23,242 nucleotides of DNA from Myxococcales bacterium (GTDB taxonomy: Bacteria; Myxococcota_A; Polyangia; Polyangiales; Polyangiaceae), in the NCBI GenBank assembly GCA_016720545.1, contig JADKKK010000024.1:1-23242 (forward strand). The letters are read 5' to 3'. The notes beneath the pieces were generated by a model. The model had not been told where the DNA came from, did not search any database, and worked only from the letters and a program-made list of their open reading frames with translations. The position numbers and the translations under genes were made by a program. Positions 10,079 through 17,252 of this stretch are shown piece after piece; position 1 is the first letter of the stretch, and every line of letters starts with the position of its first letter.

Positions 10079-10097
10079 GCGGCTCGTGAGGAGCCGC
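10079..10097 (+). promoter_or_regulatory. Hairpin in the kinase-methyltransferase intergenic gap
   Basis: GCGGCTC (10079-10085) and GAGCCGC (10091-10097) form a perfect 7-bp stem with loop GTGAG. It sits between the kinase stop (10053) and the purine-rich Shine-Dalgarno (GGCGAGAGAG) of the methyltransferase start at 10113. There is no T-run, so it is not a canonical terminator. It may tune relative expression or stability of the two cistrons. Confidence 0.4.
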
Positions 10098-10112
10098 CGG
10101 CGAGAGAGCACC

Positions 10113-10820
10113 ATGGATTACCAGCGCATCTACCGCGAGCGCGCGGAGGACTACGATCGCCTCGTCGGTGCCGAGGACGCCGACGGCAACCTGCTGCCCG
10201 CCCTCGAGGCCGTGGTGCCCGTCGCGGGCCTCGACGTGCTCGACGTAGGCACGGGCACGGGTCGCCTCGCGCGCCTCCTCGTCGGCCGCGCGAGGCGTGT
10301 CGTCGGGGTCGAGCCGGCGCCGGCGATGCTGGCCGTGGCGCGCCGGCACCTCGAGGCCTCGGGGCACGGCGGGTGGGAGCTCCATGAGGGCCGCGCCGAC
10401 GCCCTGCCCGTGGAGTCTGCCTCCGCCGATCTCGTGCTCGCCGGGTGGGTGCTCGGTCACCAGCGGACGTGGCGCGCCGACGACTGGCGCGAGGCGATCG
10501 GCGCGTGCCTCTGCGAGATGAGCCGCTGCCTGCGGCCCGGCGGCACGATGGTCATCATCGAGACGCTCGGCACCGGCAGCGAGGAGCCTGCGCCGCCGAA
10601 CGCCGCGTTGGCCGACTATTTCGGCTGGCTCGAGGAGCAAGGGTTCACCCGCCGCGCCATCCGCACCGACTACGTGTTCCCGGACGTCGCTACCGCCGCG
10701 GCCGTGTGCGGCGGCTTCTTCGGCGAGGCGTTTGCGGAGCGCGTCACGCGCGCGGGCTGGTCGCGCGTCCCCGAGTGCACGGGCCTCTGGTCGCGCGCAC
10801 CGCTCGCCGAGCGAAGCTAA
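10113..10820 (+). CDS. Class I SAM-dependent methyltransferase
   Basis: A 235-residue protein starting MDYQRIYRERAEDYDRL. Motif I for SAM binding is VLDVGTGTGRL at about residues 42-52. The acidic residue ending beta-2 is in VVGVEPAPAML, motif II-like sequence is in GRADALPVESASADLVLAGWVLGH (residues split over about 80-105), and a post-motif LRPGGTMVIIETLGTGS is typical of Methyltransf_11/25 enzymes. The acceptor cannot be deduced; small-molecule targets such as ubiquinone or isoprenoid precursors and secondary metabolites are common in this family. The ATG follows GAGAGAG at a suitable distance and lies 59 bp after the kinase gene, same strand. The stop TAA at 10818 is the first unit of a TAAC-type tandem repeat. 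Confidence 0.9.
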   Translation: MDYQRIYRERAEDYDRLVGAEDADGNLLPALEAVVPVAGLDVLDVGTGTGRLARLLVGRARRVVGVEPAPAMLAVARRHLEASGHGGWELHEGRADALPVESASADLVLAGWVLGHQRTWRADDWREAIGACLCEMSRCLRPGGTMVIIETLGTGSEEPAPPNAALADYFGWLEEQGFTRRAIRTDYVFPDVATAAAVCGGFFGEAFAERVTRAGWSRVPECTGLWSRAPLAERS

Positions 10821-10845
10821 CTAACTAACTTAACTAACTAACTAA
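10817..10845. repeat. CTAA tandem repeat providing stops in all six frames
   Basis: Three CTAA units, one CTTAA, then three more CTAA units, flanked on both sides by AGCT. TAA triplets start at 10818, 10822 and 10826, covering all three plus frames. CTA triplets cover all three minus frames as TAG. The first TAA is the actual stop of the methyltransferase. This is a strikingly AT-rich island in very GC-rich DNA, between two convergent genes. Confidence 0.9.
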
Positions 10846-10849
10846 GCTA

Positions 10850-10891
10850 GAGCCGCGGCTCGTCGTGGCCGTCGCCACTGCGCGCGGCCAC
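10850..10891. terminator. Possible bidirectional terminator between convergent genes
   Basis: A 12-bp palindrome GAGCCGCGGCTC (10850-10861) is followed by an inverted repeat GTGGCC (10865-10870) / GGCCAC (10886-10891). Both lie between the convergent ends of the methyltransferase (10820) and the glycosidase (10898). There is no T-tract, so intrinsic termination is uncertain. Confidence 0.3.
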
Positions 10892-10897
10892 CGAGGC

Positions 10898-12352
10898 TCA
10901 GGGGCGGGCTCGACGCCGGCGCCACGCGAGCGCGGCCGCCAAGAGCACGCCCGCGCCGCCCACGCCGCTCCGCCCCGAGCCGACGTGGCAACCAGCCTCG
11001 GCGCCGACGCCTTCAGCCGCGACGGGGCCCGCCGGATCGACCGGCCCGCCGTCGACGGTGGGCGGCGGCGCGGCCTTGTCGCAGGCGTCGCCAATGCCGT
11101 CCTCGTCGGTGTCCGTCTGGTCTTTGTTTGCGACCCCCGGGCAGTTGTCGTCCTCGTCGGCCACGTCGTCGCCGTCGTCGTCCTTGTCGCAGGCGTCGCC
11201 GAGGTCGTCGCCGTCGCGATTGGCCTGGTCAGGGTTCTTTACCTCGTCGCAGTTGTCCTTGCCGTCGACCACGCCGTCGCCGTCGAAGTCGGCGAGGGGA
11301 TCGGGCTTGAGGCCGAGATCGAGCGTCACGTCCGCCCCCACCGCGACCGTCACGCGCACGCTCTTCGGTGTGAAGCCCGGCTTCTTCGCCGTCACCGTGA
11401 AGCTGCCAGGTACGGTCTCGAGATCGTAGCGACCGCTGGCGTCGGTGGTGTCGGAGTCGGTGCCGCCTGCCAGCGACACCTGCGCCTTCTCGAGCGGCTT
11501 CTTCGGGTCGGGATCGGCGAACACCACCCCCCGCACCGAGCCCACCGAACCGAGGCGTGGGGCGTACACCGCGAGGTGGTTCGCGACGACGCGTTCGCTC
11601 CCGTCGGAGGGGCGGTTCACGACGCCCGAGCCACGGAGATACAGCGTCGACGAGCCTCCGCCGTCCAGGTTGAACGCGTCGTAGGCGCCGAAGGACCTCA
11701 TCAGCGCGGCCACCTCCGTGCAGGTCATGCCGACGCTCGACGACGAGCGGCCGTCTACGACGGCGAGCAGCAGCGTCTTCTTATCCTGTGACAGCCCGAC
11801 GGCCGAGCGAGGGTTCCGCGCCGTGCACGCGGCGGCGGCGGGGTTCGTCGCGAGCGCCACGCCGGCGTTGACCACCTGCGGGTGTCCCGAGACGACGCCC
11901 TTCATCCACGTGGGGTCGAACGTGACGACGCGTGAGGCGTCGAAGTAGTCGACCCTCCCGGCGTCGTCGAACGCGAGGTTCGCGGACGTCGAGTCGTCCT
12001 TCGTGTCCGCCCATTTCACCCCCGCCCCGGCGGCGAGGCCCGTGGTGCCATACGTGGCATACGAGAAGAAATCGCCGTTCGTCGCGGCCGCGGCCCCGAC
12101 CAGCTTCGCGTAACTCGACGTTGTGCGCCGCCGCTGGGCCGAGGTGGTCGCGCCGAGGTGCACGCCGGGCGCGCCGAGCGTGACCTTGAGCACGCGCGCG
12201 ACGAGCGGGGCCGAGGTGGTTCGGGTCACCAGCGTGACCCCGTCGGCCACGGGCTTGGTGACGTCCGCCGCGCGCGCGTGCCGGAGCCCCGCGACCGAGG
12301 CGACCCACGCGGCGACGAGTGGGAGGAGGGCAGGGGCGACGTGGAGGCGCAT
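10898..12352 (-). CDS. Secreted phosphodiester glycosidase (NAGPA-type) with TSP3 repeats and MYXO-CTERM tail
   Basis: ATG 12352 gives 484 residues beginning with a signal peptide (MRLHVAPALLPLVAAWVA..., likely cut near ARA at 28). Residues about 45-265 match the phosphodiester glycosidase/NAGPA fold: TNGDFFSY near 91, LLLAVVDGRSSSSVGMT near 194-210 and the hallmark NLDGGGSSTLYL at 228-239. A carboxypeptidase-regulatory-like beta domain follows (about 272-348, GSVRGVVFADP... to DLGL). Thrombospondin type 3 Asp-rich calcium repeats come next (about 355-425: DFDGDGVVDGKDNCD, DGDDLGDACDKDDDGDD, DEDGIGDACD). The C-terminus is a MYXO-CTERM signal: AEAGCHVGSG, hydrophobic GGAGVLLAAALAW, then RRRRARP. 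Proteins with this tail are cut at the Cys by a myxosortase and end up on the cell surface, so this is probably a surface or secreted enzyme acting on glycan phosphodiesters. The frame is open upstream, but the signal peptide fixes the start. Confidence 0.93.
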   Translation of the reverse strand: MRLHVAPALLPLVAAWVASVAGLRHARAADVTKPVADGVTLVTRTTSAPLVARVLKVTLGAPGVHLGATTSAQRRRTTSSYAKLVGAAAATNGDFFSYATYGTTGLAAGAGVKWADTKDDSTSANLAFDDAGRVDYFDASRVVTFDPTWMKGVVSGHPQVVNAGVALATNPAAAACTARNPRSAVGLSQDKKTLLLAVVDGRSSSSVGMTCTEVAALMRSFGAYDAFNLDGGGSSTLYLRGSGVVNRPSDGSERVVANHLAVYAPRLGSVGSVRGVVFADPDPKKPLEKAQVSLAGGTDSDTTDASGRYDLETVPGSFTVTAKKPGFTPKSVRVTVAVGADVTLDLGLKPDPLADFDGDGVVDGKDNCDEVKNPDQANRDGDDLGDACDKDDDGDDVADEDDNCPGVANKDQTDTDEDGIGDACDKAAPPPTVDGGPVDPAGPVAAEGVGAEAGCHVGSGRSGVGGAGVLLAAALAWRRRRARP

Positions 12353-12501
12353 GGCCTCATCGTAGCCGGTCCGCGCCGTCACGTCCGGGCCACGCGGCCG
12401 GCGCGCGGCACGTCGAGCGGAAGCCACTACGCGTCTCGCTCGAACCGTGCATAATGCAAGCGCAGCGGCCCGGGGAGACCCCACGCCCGCGGCAGGGCGC
12501 C
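12353..12501. promoter_or_regulatory. Divergent promoter region
   Basis: 149 bp separate the glycosidase start (12352, minus) from the CxxC protein start (12502, plus), so both promoters should be here. A TGCATAAT at 12448-12455 is the only -10-like element in otherwise GC-rich DNA and would serve the plus-strand gene; no convincing -35 is seen. Confidence 0.3.
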
Positions 12502-13239
12502 ATGGACCAAGGGCAACGAACGGGCGATAGGGGCGTGACCTGCCAGCGGTGCGGGGGCAGCACGCCGCTCCCCGACGACCTGCGGGTCCCCACGTTCCCG
12601 TGCCGCGCCTGCGGCGTGCCGCTCTCGACCGCCGAGTACGCGGGCAAGACCCAGGTCTCTGCCGACGCGCTGCTTGCCCATCTGGGCCAGATCATGGGGT
12701 CGGACCCGCTCACGGCGGCGGCGCGCGCGCACGAGGGCCCACGTTTTCTAGGGGGAAGCGCGGCGACGCGGGCCGCCCCCTGCCGGCACTGCCAAGCGCC
12801 CCTCACGCTGTCGCTGGACGTCGAGGTCCGGACGACCACCTGCGGCGGCTGCGGCCGCGTGCAGTCGATTGACGACTACATCCCCAACCAAGAGCGCTTC
12901 GAGCTCGACATGGCCCGGCAGATAGCCGGCAACGAGGCGCTGACGGCGCTCATCGCGTCGGGCGCGCCGTGCGGGAAGTGCGGCGCTCGGACCGCGGTGC
13001 CGGACGACGGCAGCGTGCAGGTCGCCTGCCAGTTCTGCGGCGCCACGGTCCTGCTGTCGGACCACGTGGACGCCAGCGCGATCGCCCGTCGCCGGCTCAA
13101 ACATGGCGTGTTCGCGATGCAGCACGCGGCCCTCGCGGACCACTCGGCGCGGCAGCGAAAGATCCCCGTGATCGTCGGCGCCGCCGTGCTCTTCGTCGTG
13201 CTCGTCCTCGGGGTGATCCAGGTGGTCGTGGGCCGCTGA
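12502..13239 (+). CDS. Membrane-anchored protein with three predicted zinc ribbons (six CxxC motifs)
   Basis: ATG 12502 gives 245 residues. An in-frame ATG at 12454 overlaps a -10-like TGCATAAT and lacks a Shine-Dalgarno, so it was not preferred. Six CxxC pairs are regularly placed: CQRC (C14/C17), CRAC, CRHC, CGGC, CGKC and CQFC. Each pair of motifs is 20-25 residues apart, the pattern of three treble-clef/zinc-ribbon units separated by helical linkers (YAGKTQVSADALLAHLGQIM; DYIPNQERFELDMARQIAG). The C-terminus has a basic stretch (ARRRLKHG, ARQRK) and one hydrophobic helix (about 222-244, VIVGAAVLFVVLVLGVIQVVVG), so it is probably a tail-anchored cytoplasmic protein. I do not recognise a named family; metal-stabilised protein-interaction scaffolding is the likeliest role. 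Confidence 0.82.
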   Translation: MDQGQRTGDRGVTCQRCGGSTPLPDDLRVPTFPCRACGVPLSTAEYAGKTQVSADALLAHLGQIMGSDPLTAAARAHEGPRFLGGSAATRAAPCRHCQAPLTLSLDVEVRTTTCGGCGRVQSIDDYIPNQERFELDMARQIAGNEALTALIASGAPCGKCGARTAVPDDGSVQVACQFCGATVLLSDHVDASAIARRRLKHGVFAMQHAALADHSARQRKIPVIVGAAVLFVVLVLGVIQVVVGR

Positions 13240-13325
13240 GCGTCACGCTCGCGCGCTCCCGCCGCGGTTCGAGGCCGTCACGCGCGGCCCCCGCGGTCCC
13301 CTCGCGCCCCTGCTAGAACGGGGGC

Positions 13326-13823
13326 ATGCAGCCCACCACAGTCGCGGCGATGATCTCCTCGGCCAGCATGGTCACTGGCATCGTGTTCGGATCGCTCACG
13401 CTCCGGCAGTGGAGCCGGACCCGCTCACTCACGGCCGCGGTCGAGCTCGTACGCACTCTCCAGACACCCGACTTCACGCGGAGCATCGCGCGCATCGTCG
13501 AGCTGCCGCTCGGCGTCGATCCAGCGGTGATTCGCGCCGATCCCGAGCTCGTGACCGCGGTGTTCGTGGTGACCCACGCGCTCGAGAGCCTCGGCGTGCT
13601 GGTCTTTCACCGGCTGCTCCCGTTGCACGTGGTCGACCACCTCGTGGGCGGCTACGTGCGCGGCAGCTTTCGGCGCGTGAAGCCTTATGTGCTCGCGCGT
13701 CGCGAGGTGCTCGGGACCATGTTCGGGGAGTGGTACGAGTGGCTCGCCGACCAGCTCGAGCGCCATCCCTCGCCCGGCAAGGCGCTCGGGGCCCCGGTCG
13801 CGTTCCGCGACTGGCAGCCCTGA
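13326..13823 (+). CDS. Small membrane-anchored protein, DUF4760-like
   Basis: A 165-residue protein starting MQPTTVAAMISSASMVTGIV. The first about 25 residues form a membrane helix, followed by LRQWSRTRSLTAAVELVRTLQTPDFTRSIARIVELPLG and then mixed helices with an aromatic C-terminal part (FGEWYEWLADQLERH). A leading helix followed by a helical domain with a segment counting units of altered cells (TPDFTRSIARI, LESLGVLVFHRLL) resembles DUF4760-type proteins, but that is recall rather than a search. It lies 86 bp after the CxxC protein on the same strand and may be cotranscribed. No enzymatic motif is visible. Confidence 0.72.
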   Translation: MQPTTVAAMISSASMVTGIVFGSLTLRQWSRTRSLTAAVELVRTLQTPDFTRSIARIVELPLGVDPAVIRADPELVTAVFVVTHALESLGVLVFHRLLPLHVVDHLVGGYVRGSFRRVKPYVLARREVLGTMFGEWYEWLADQLERHPSPGKALGAPVAFRDWQP

Positions 13824-13848
13824 CGCTGCGACACCTGCGAGTCTGCGT

Positions 13849-13894
13849 CTCGGCGCCGAGCTCGGGATGTGCCGTGGCGGGCGGGCGAACGCCC
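13849..13894. terminator. Inverted repeats between convergent genes
   Basis: The gap between the convergent stops at 13823 and 13945 holds a 12-bp palindrome CTCGGCGCCGAG (13849-13860) and a small GGGC-GAAC-GCCC hairpin (13883-13894). They may help termination in either direction; no T-tract is present. Confidence 0.25.
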
Positions 13895-13944
13895 CTCGCG
13901 GATAGCGGCCGTCAGGTCCTGCGCGCAGCGACTCGTGCCGACTC

Positions 13945-14637
13945 TCACTTCGGAAGCACGGGGCCCACCACGGCTTTGCACAGCGAGCACGCGCGCAGAT
14001 CGTGGGGATCGTCGCGGCGGTGAAGATCGAGCACGCCTCGGGACAGCTGCGCGAGCTCGCGCCGAACCTCGCGGCGCTTGCCCTTCACTCTCGGGATGTC
14101 GAGCGAGTCGTAGACGGTGGTCTGGTGGCGCATCCACGCGATCACAGCGGCCTCCGCGCGCTCGGCCACCGAGATGCGTTTGGTGCGCGCGACGGTGCCG
14201 CTCCCGACTGGGGTCGCGTGCTCGGCCACTCGCTGGGCCAAGGCGCGCCCAAGCTCGCGCCACTTGGGCGAGAAGCGCAGGAAGTCGGCGACCTCTTGCT
14301 CGAAGGTGACCACGTATTGGGCCTGCGTGCGCTCGCGCCGCGCGACGTCGGCCTGCCGCTTCTTGGCGTAGCCCTCGGTGCTGCGCTCCGCCTCGAGCGC
14401 GGCGCGCGCCGACTCGACGTTCTCGAGCGGCGCCCAGAGGCCTTTCGAGAACGACTTGCGACCCCGCTTCTCGAGGACGGCCCACGACGGGCCCGCGAGC
14501 TTCACCCGGCGCGTGAGGCCCGCGTCCCCCGGAGGGAGGCACACCCAACCCTCGGGCGGGCGGAGGCGCGTGCCATCCGGCGCGAGGAACACCCTGGGAT
14601 CGGGCGTGGGGGCGAGGACGAGCGTGCCGGTCGACAT
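13945..14637 (-). CDS. DUF2293 domain-containing protein
   Basis: ATG 14637 gives 230 residues (MSTGTLVLAPTPDPRVFLAP); the upstream open frame is antisense-type shadow over the transpeptidase. The N-terminal half contains a stretch with conserved Trp/Pro (PPEGWVCLPPGDAGLTRRVK), then an Arg/Glu-rich helical middle (ARAALEAERSTEGYAKKRQ). The DUF2293-like core runs about residues 155-215: TKRISVAERAEAAVIAWMRH followed by QTTVYDSLDIPRVKGKRREV, with the characteristic H-x-x-T-x-Y-D pattern and Arg-rich helix. A CSLC pair lies near the C-terminus. Function is unknown; basic composition suggests nucleic-acid contact. It starts 50 bp after the stop of the transpeptidase gene on the same strand. Confidence 0.78.
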   Translation of the reverse strand: MSTGTLVLAPTPDPRVFLAPDGTRLRPPEGWVCLPPGDAGLTRRVKLAGPSWAVLEKRGRKSFSKGLWAPLENVESARAALEAERSTEGYAKKRQADVARRERTQAQYVVTFEQEVADFLRFSPKWRELGRALAQRVAEHATPVGSGTVARTKRISVAERAEAAVIAWMRHQTTVYDSLDIPRVKGKRREVRRELAQLSRGVLDLHRRDDPHDLRACSLCKAVVGPVLPK

Positions 14638-14686
14638 GGTGGTCGCCAGGTTACTTGGCGTCGTTCGTTTCGTCGCCCTCGTCGCG

Positions 14687-15229
14687 TCACGGCTCGATCG
14701 TGACGGGGGTGCCCGCGGGCACGCTCGCGAAGAGATCGTCCATCGTAGCGTCGTCGATGGCGACGCACCCGAGTGTCCAGTCGCCTTGGGTGCCGCCGCC
14801 GTGCACGAAGATGTCGCCGCCGAGCGCCGTGTCCTGAGGGGGGATCTGGTTTCGCGCGAGCGCCGCGAGGATGGCGTCGTGCTCGGCCCTCGAGATGCGC
14901 CCCGAGGCCAAGCCCACGCGCGCGTCGTCGGCGTTGGGGTACGAGAGGCCGAGCGACAAGTGAAAGCGGCTCTTCGGGTTCTTGTGGGTGACGACGTACC
15001 GACCCTCGGGGGTCCTGCCGTCGCCTCGTGCGCGCTTCGGGCCCGTGGGCTTCGGGCCAAGAGACACGTGGACGCTGCGCGGAGGCGCGCCCGCCTTGAC
15101 GACCACGAGGGTCCGCGCGGCTTTGTGGACGACGAGGCGCACTGCGGGGGCGTCGGCGCTCGCGTCGCGCTCGGGGGCAACGGCGAGCGCGACGAACGCG
15201 GCGAGCGTGGCGAGGCGGACCTTGGTCAT
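14687..15229 (-). CDS. Secreted L,D-transpeptidase (YkuD family)
   Basis: ATG 15229 gives 180 residues with a signal peptide (MTKVRLATLAAFVALAVAP, likely cleaved near residue 26). The YkuD domain spans about 29-178: an N-terminal strand (RLVVHKAARTLVVVKAG), then GPKPTGPKRARGDGRTPEG at the usual TPxG position. The catalytic end has His143 in DIFVHGGG and the nucleophile Cys155 in WTLGCVAI, matching the HG...(S/T)xGC signature. Such enzymes make 3-3 peptidoglycan cross-links or attach proteins to the wall in the periplasm. An in-frame ATG at 15265 would add 12 Arg-rich residues ahead of the signal peptide and is less likely. All catalytic residues are present, and the length is short but normal for single-domain family members. 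Confidence 0.92.
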   Translation of the reverse strand: MTKVRLATLAAFVALAVAPERDASADAPAVRLVVHKAARTLVVVKAGAPPRSVHVSLGPKPTGPKRARGDGRTPEGRYVVTHKNPKSRFHLSLGLSYPNADDARVGLASGRISRAEHDAILAALARNQIPPQDTALGGDIFVHGGGTQGDWTLGCVAIDDATMDDLFASVPAGTPVTIEP

Positions 15230-15310
15230 TTCGGGTCGTCGTACGAGACGCCCCGATCGTGACACGGCGCCCGTTGTTCTGCACCCAGATCGGATTGGTG
15301 CGGAAGCGGG

Positions 15311-15333
15311 GGCCGCCCCGGCGGAGGGCGGCC
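15311..15333 (-). terminator. GC-rich hairpin downstream of the lipoprotein gene
   Basis: Perfect 8-bp inverted repeat, GGCCGCCC (15311-15318) and GGGCGGCC (15326-15333), with a 7-nt loop, 43 bp after the lipoprotein stop on the minus strand. It is stable but lacks a T-tract, so its efficiency as an intrinsic terminator is uncertain. Confidence 0.35.
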
Positions 15334-15354
15334 GCGGTGCTCCTCGCCCGGCCT

Positions 15355-15383
15355 CTTGCCTACTTGCCTACTTGCCTACTTGC
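15355..15383. repeat. 8-bp tandem repeat at the lipoprotein stop codon
   Basis: The unit CTTGCCTA occurs three times in full (15355-15378) plus a partial fourth copy (15379-15383). On the minus strand each unit contains TAG; the first TAG met (15376-15378) is the lipoprotein stop. Because the period is 8, the TAGs fall in all three minus frames. Confidence 0.9.
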
Positions 15384-17157
15384 GGACCTTCATGAGGTCG
15401 TTGCCCGACGCGAAGTAGGTGTACGTCCCGTCGCTCACGACCGAGATCGTCGTCGCGGGGGCGACGCTTTGTGCGGCGCCGCCGCGTGCCGTCTTGGCGA
15501 TGCGCATGAGCGTGCCCGTGGCGCCCGTCTGCCCCTGCGTTTGGAGGAGCGTGAACCAAACGAAGGTGTCGTCGACCGCCAGCGACCCTCGAATGAAACC
15601 GCCGACGTCCGCCGTGAGCTTCTCGGGCGCGCCCGCGCCATCCTTGGCCTTACGGAAGATCGCCCCGAGCTTCTCTCCGTTGTTCATCGAGCTCCAGTAC
15701 ACGTGCGTCGCGTCCACCGCCAATCCGTAGATGAGCGAGTTCCTGCCGTTGACTTGGTACGTGTCGGCCGCGGCGATCTGGAGGGAGGATGGCGAGCTCG
15801 TGTCGCTCGAGATGGTGTTCGCGAGGCGGATCAAGCCCGTGCCCGTGCTCGCGAATACGGTCGTGCCGTCCGACACGACGAGGCACGAGCTGACGAGGCC
15901 CGTCAGCGCGCCTTGCGACGCTCCGGTGAAGTCGTACCCGCGGACGGAGTTCGTGGAGCTCGAGCACTCGCCGCGGTACAGGCCCCTCGCGTCGGACGCC
16001 AGAGACTGGGTGAAGTCGCGGAAAGACGGACTGCCCTGGAGCGGGAGGGTCGTAAAGGCACCCCCGCCCGCCGGCATCGAGTAGAGGAGGGGTGAGCCGC
16101 CGGGGGGGTCGGACGGGCCAAGCACGTACACCCTGCCGTTGGCTGCCGTCAGCCCTTGAGCGGACTGCCGCGGCTCGGTCAGGGGATCGTTGACGGGCAT
16201 CACGGCGGCCGCGCCGGTCCCGTCGGTCTTCACCGAACCCACCTCGAGCTTCTGGCTGAAGTACGTGTGGTTGATGGCGTAATACAGTGTTCCGTTCGCC
16301 AACGCGATGAGCCCGGGGCCGGGCGCCGCGGCCGTGAGCACCTTCTCGGGCGCGCTGGGAGGCCCGGCGTCCACGCCGCCTTCGGCTCCGCCCTCGGCGC
16401 CCCCTTCAGCGCCGCCGTCGAGCAGCGCGCCGACGAGCGTGGCGCAGCGGCCTTCCGTCGCGGTGAACGCCCCGACCGAGCCGTTTGGAGCGGTCAGCGT
16501 GCCGGTGAGGGTGCCGGAGCGGGCCGTGCCGGCCACTCGCGCGCCGTTCCCTTCGACCGAGATCTCCCCCCCGCGAGAGGTGCCGGTGATGAGCACTTCA
16601 CGGGGCCCGCCTGCGAGCGCGTAGGCCGCCCCGGCGCGATCGCCGAACGTGAACGCGCTGACGAGGCCGCGCGCGGGAGCCGCGGTCTCTCCGCAATACA
16701 CGCGCACCTCCAGGAGCTCCCGGAGCAGCACGAACGGCACCGGGCCGAAGGGCGTGGTCGCCGGCGGACCCGTGATGACGCCGCTCTCGAGCTTGCCCGA
16801 GAAGGAGATTTCTCCTTTCGGCGACGAGCCACGGAACGTCACGGTCTGGCTTTTGGGGTCGAAGGTGCCCTCGAGCGTGATCGGCAGACCGAGCGCGCTC
16901 GACGTGAGGGTGCCCGTCACCGTGACGGGATCGCCGTTGGCGAGCGTGCGCACCGACCGCGTGTTCGCCGCACCGCCGATCGTGAGCTTGAGGTCGGCCG
17001 CGAAGCCGTCGCCGACCATGGCGCCCTTGTAGGCCCCAGAAGCGTCAGTGGAGCTGGGCTGTGTCGTCCCGGGCGGGGGCTCGGAGCTTCCGCAATGGGT
17101 CGCCGCGGCGCCCGTGACCATCAGTAAGGAACAAAGCACGATCGGCCTGAGGCGCAT
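15376..17157 (-). CDS. Large secreted lipoprotein with predicted beta-propeller region
   Basis: ATG 17157 follows a strong GAGGGAGAA Shine-Dalgarno (17161-17169) and gives 593 residues. The N-terminus MRLRPIVLCSLLMVTGAAAT is a signal peptide leading to HC at 22, a probable lipidation site, although His at -1 is unusual for a lipobox. Residues about 35-245 are beta-rich with calycin-like strands (YKGAMVGDGFAADLKLTIGG; VTVTGTLTSSALGLPITLEG). A low-complexity linker with GGAEGGAEGGAEGG follows. The rest (about 270-593) has repeats of the type LAVDATHVYWSS, IALANGTLYYAI, LTAANGRVYVLG, LASDARGLYRG and LAVDDTFVWFTL, spaced 40-60 residues apart, which are blades of a beta-propeller. Paralogues of this style are abundant in myxobacteria. 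It is probably anchored at the cell envelope, with unknown ligand and no catalytic motif. Confidence 0.85.
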   Translation of the reverse strand: MRLRPIVLCSLLMVTGAAATHCGSSEPPPGTTQPSSTDASGAYKGAMVGDGFAADLKLTIGGAANTRSVRTLANGDPVTVTGTLTSSALGLPITLEGTFDPKSQTVTFRGSSPKGEISFSGKLESGVITGPPATTPFGPVPFVLLRELLEVRVYCGETAAPARGLVSAFTFGDRAGAAYALAGGPREVLITGTSRGGEISVEGNGARVAGTARSGTLTGTLTAPNGSVGAFTATEGRCATLVGALLDGGAEGGAEGGAEGGVDAGPPSAPEKVLTAAAPGPGLIALANGTLYYAINHTYFSQKLEVGSVKTDGTGAAAVMPVNDPLTEPRQSAQGLTAANGRVYVLGPSDPPGGSPLLYSMPAGGGAFTTLPLQGSPSFRDFTQSLASDARGLYRGECSSSTNSVRGYDFTGASQGALTGLVSSCLVVSDGTTVFASTGTGLIRLANTISSDTSSPSSLQIAAADTYQVNGRNSLIYGLAVDATHVYWSSMNNGEKLGAIFRKAKDGAGAPEKLTADVGGFIRGSLAVDDTFVWFTLLQTQGQTGATGTLMRIAKTARGGAAQSVAPATTISVVSDGTYTYFASGNDLMKVRK

Positions 17158-17170
17158 GACTTCTCCCTCG

Positions 17171-17188
17171 TCGGCTCTGTGGAGCCGA
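17171..17188 (-). promoter_or_regulatory. 5'-leader hairpin abutting the lipoprotein ribosome-binding site
   Basis: TCGGCTC (17171-17177) and GAGCCGA (17182-17188) form a perfect 7-bp stem with a 4-nt loop, ending one base from the GAGGGAGAA Shine-Dalgarno of the gene starting at 17157. It could control translation or stabilise the mRNA 5' end. Confidence 0.4.
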
Positions 17189-17244
17189 TCTCGCATGGAC
17201 TCGGGTAGAGGCGCGCGCGCGCGGGAATGTGAACCCTTTAGGCG

Positions 17245-17252
17245 AAAAAAAA
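17245..17252 (-). terminator. T8 run after a GC-rich palindrome
   Basis: On the minus strand, CGCCTCGAGG is followed directly by eight T (17252-17245), about 105 nt after the vapC-like stop. The run is unique in this GC-rich region. The palindrome has little loop, so a classic terminator is only weakly supported; it may instead be part of the lipoprotein promoter region. Confidence 0.25.

Noticed and set aside
10817..10845. CRISPR or regulatory array reading of the CTAA repeat
   Set aside because: Units are 4 bp with no spacers, so it is a simple tandem repeat.
12353..12484. N-terminal extension of the glycosidase
   Set aside because: A clear signal peptide starts at 12352; the extension is Arg-rich and would place the signal inside the protein.
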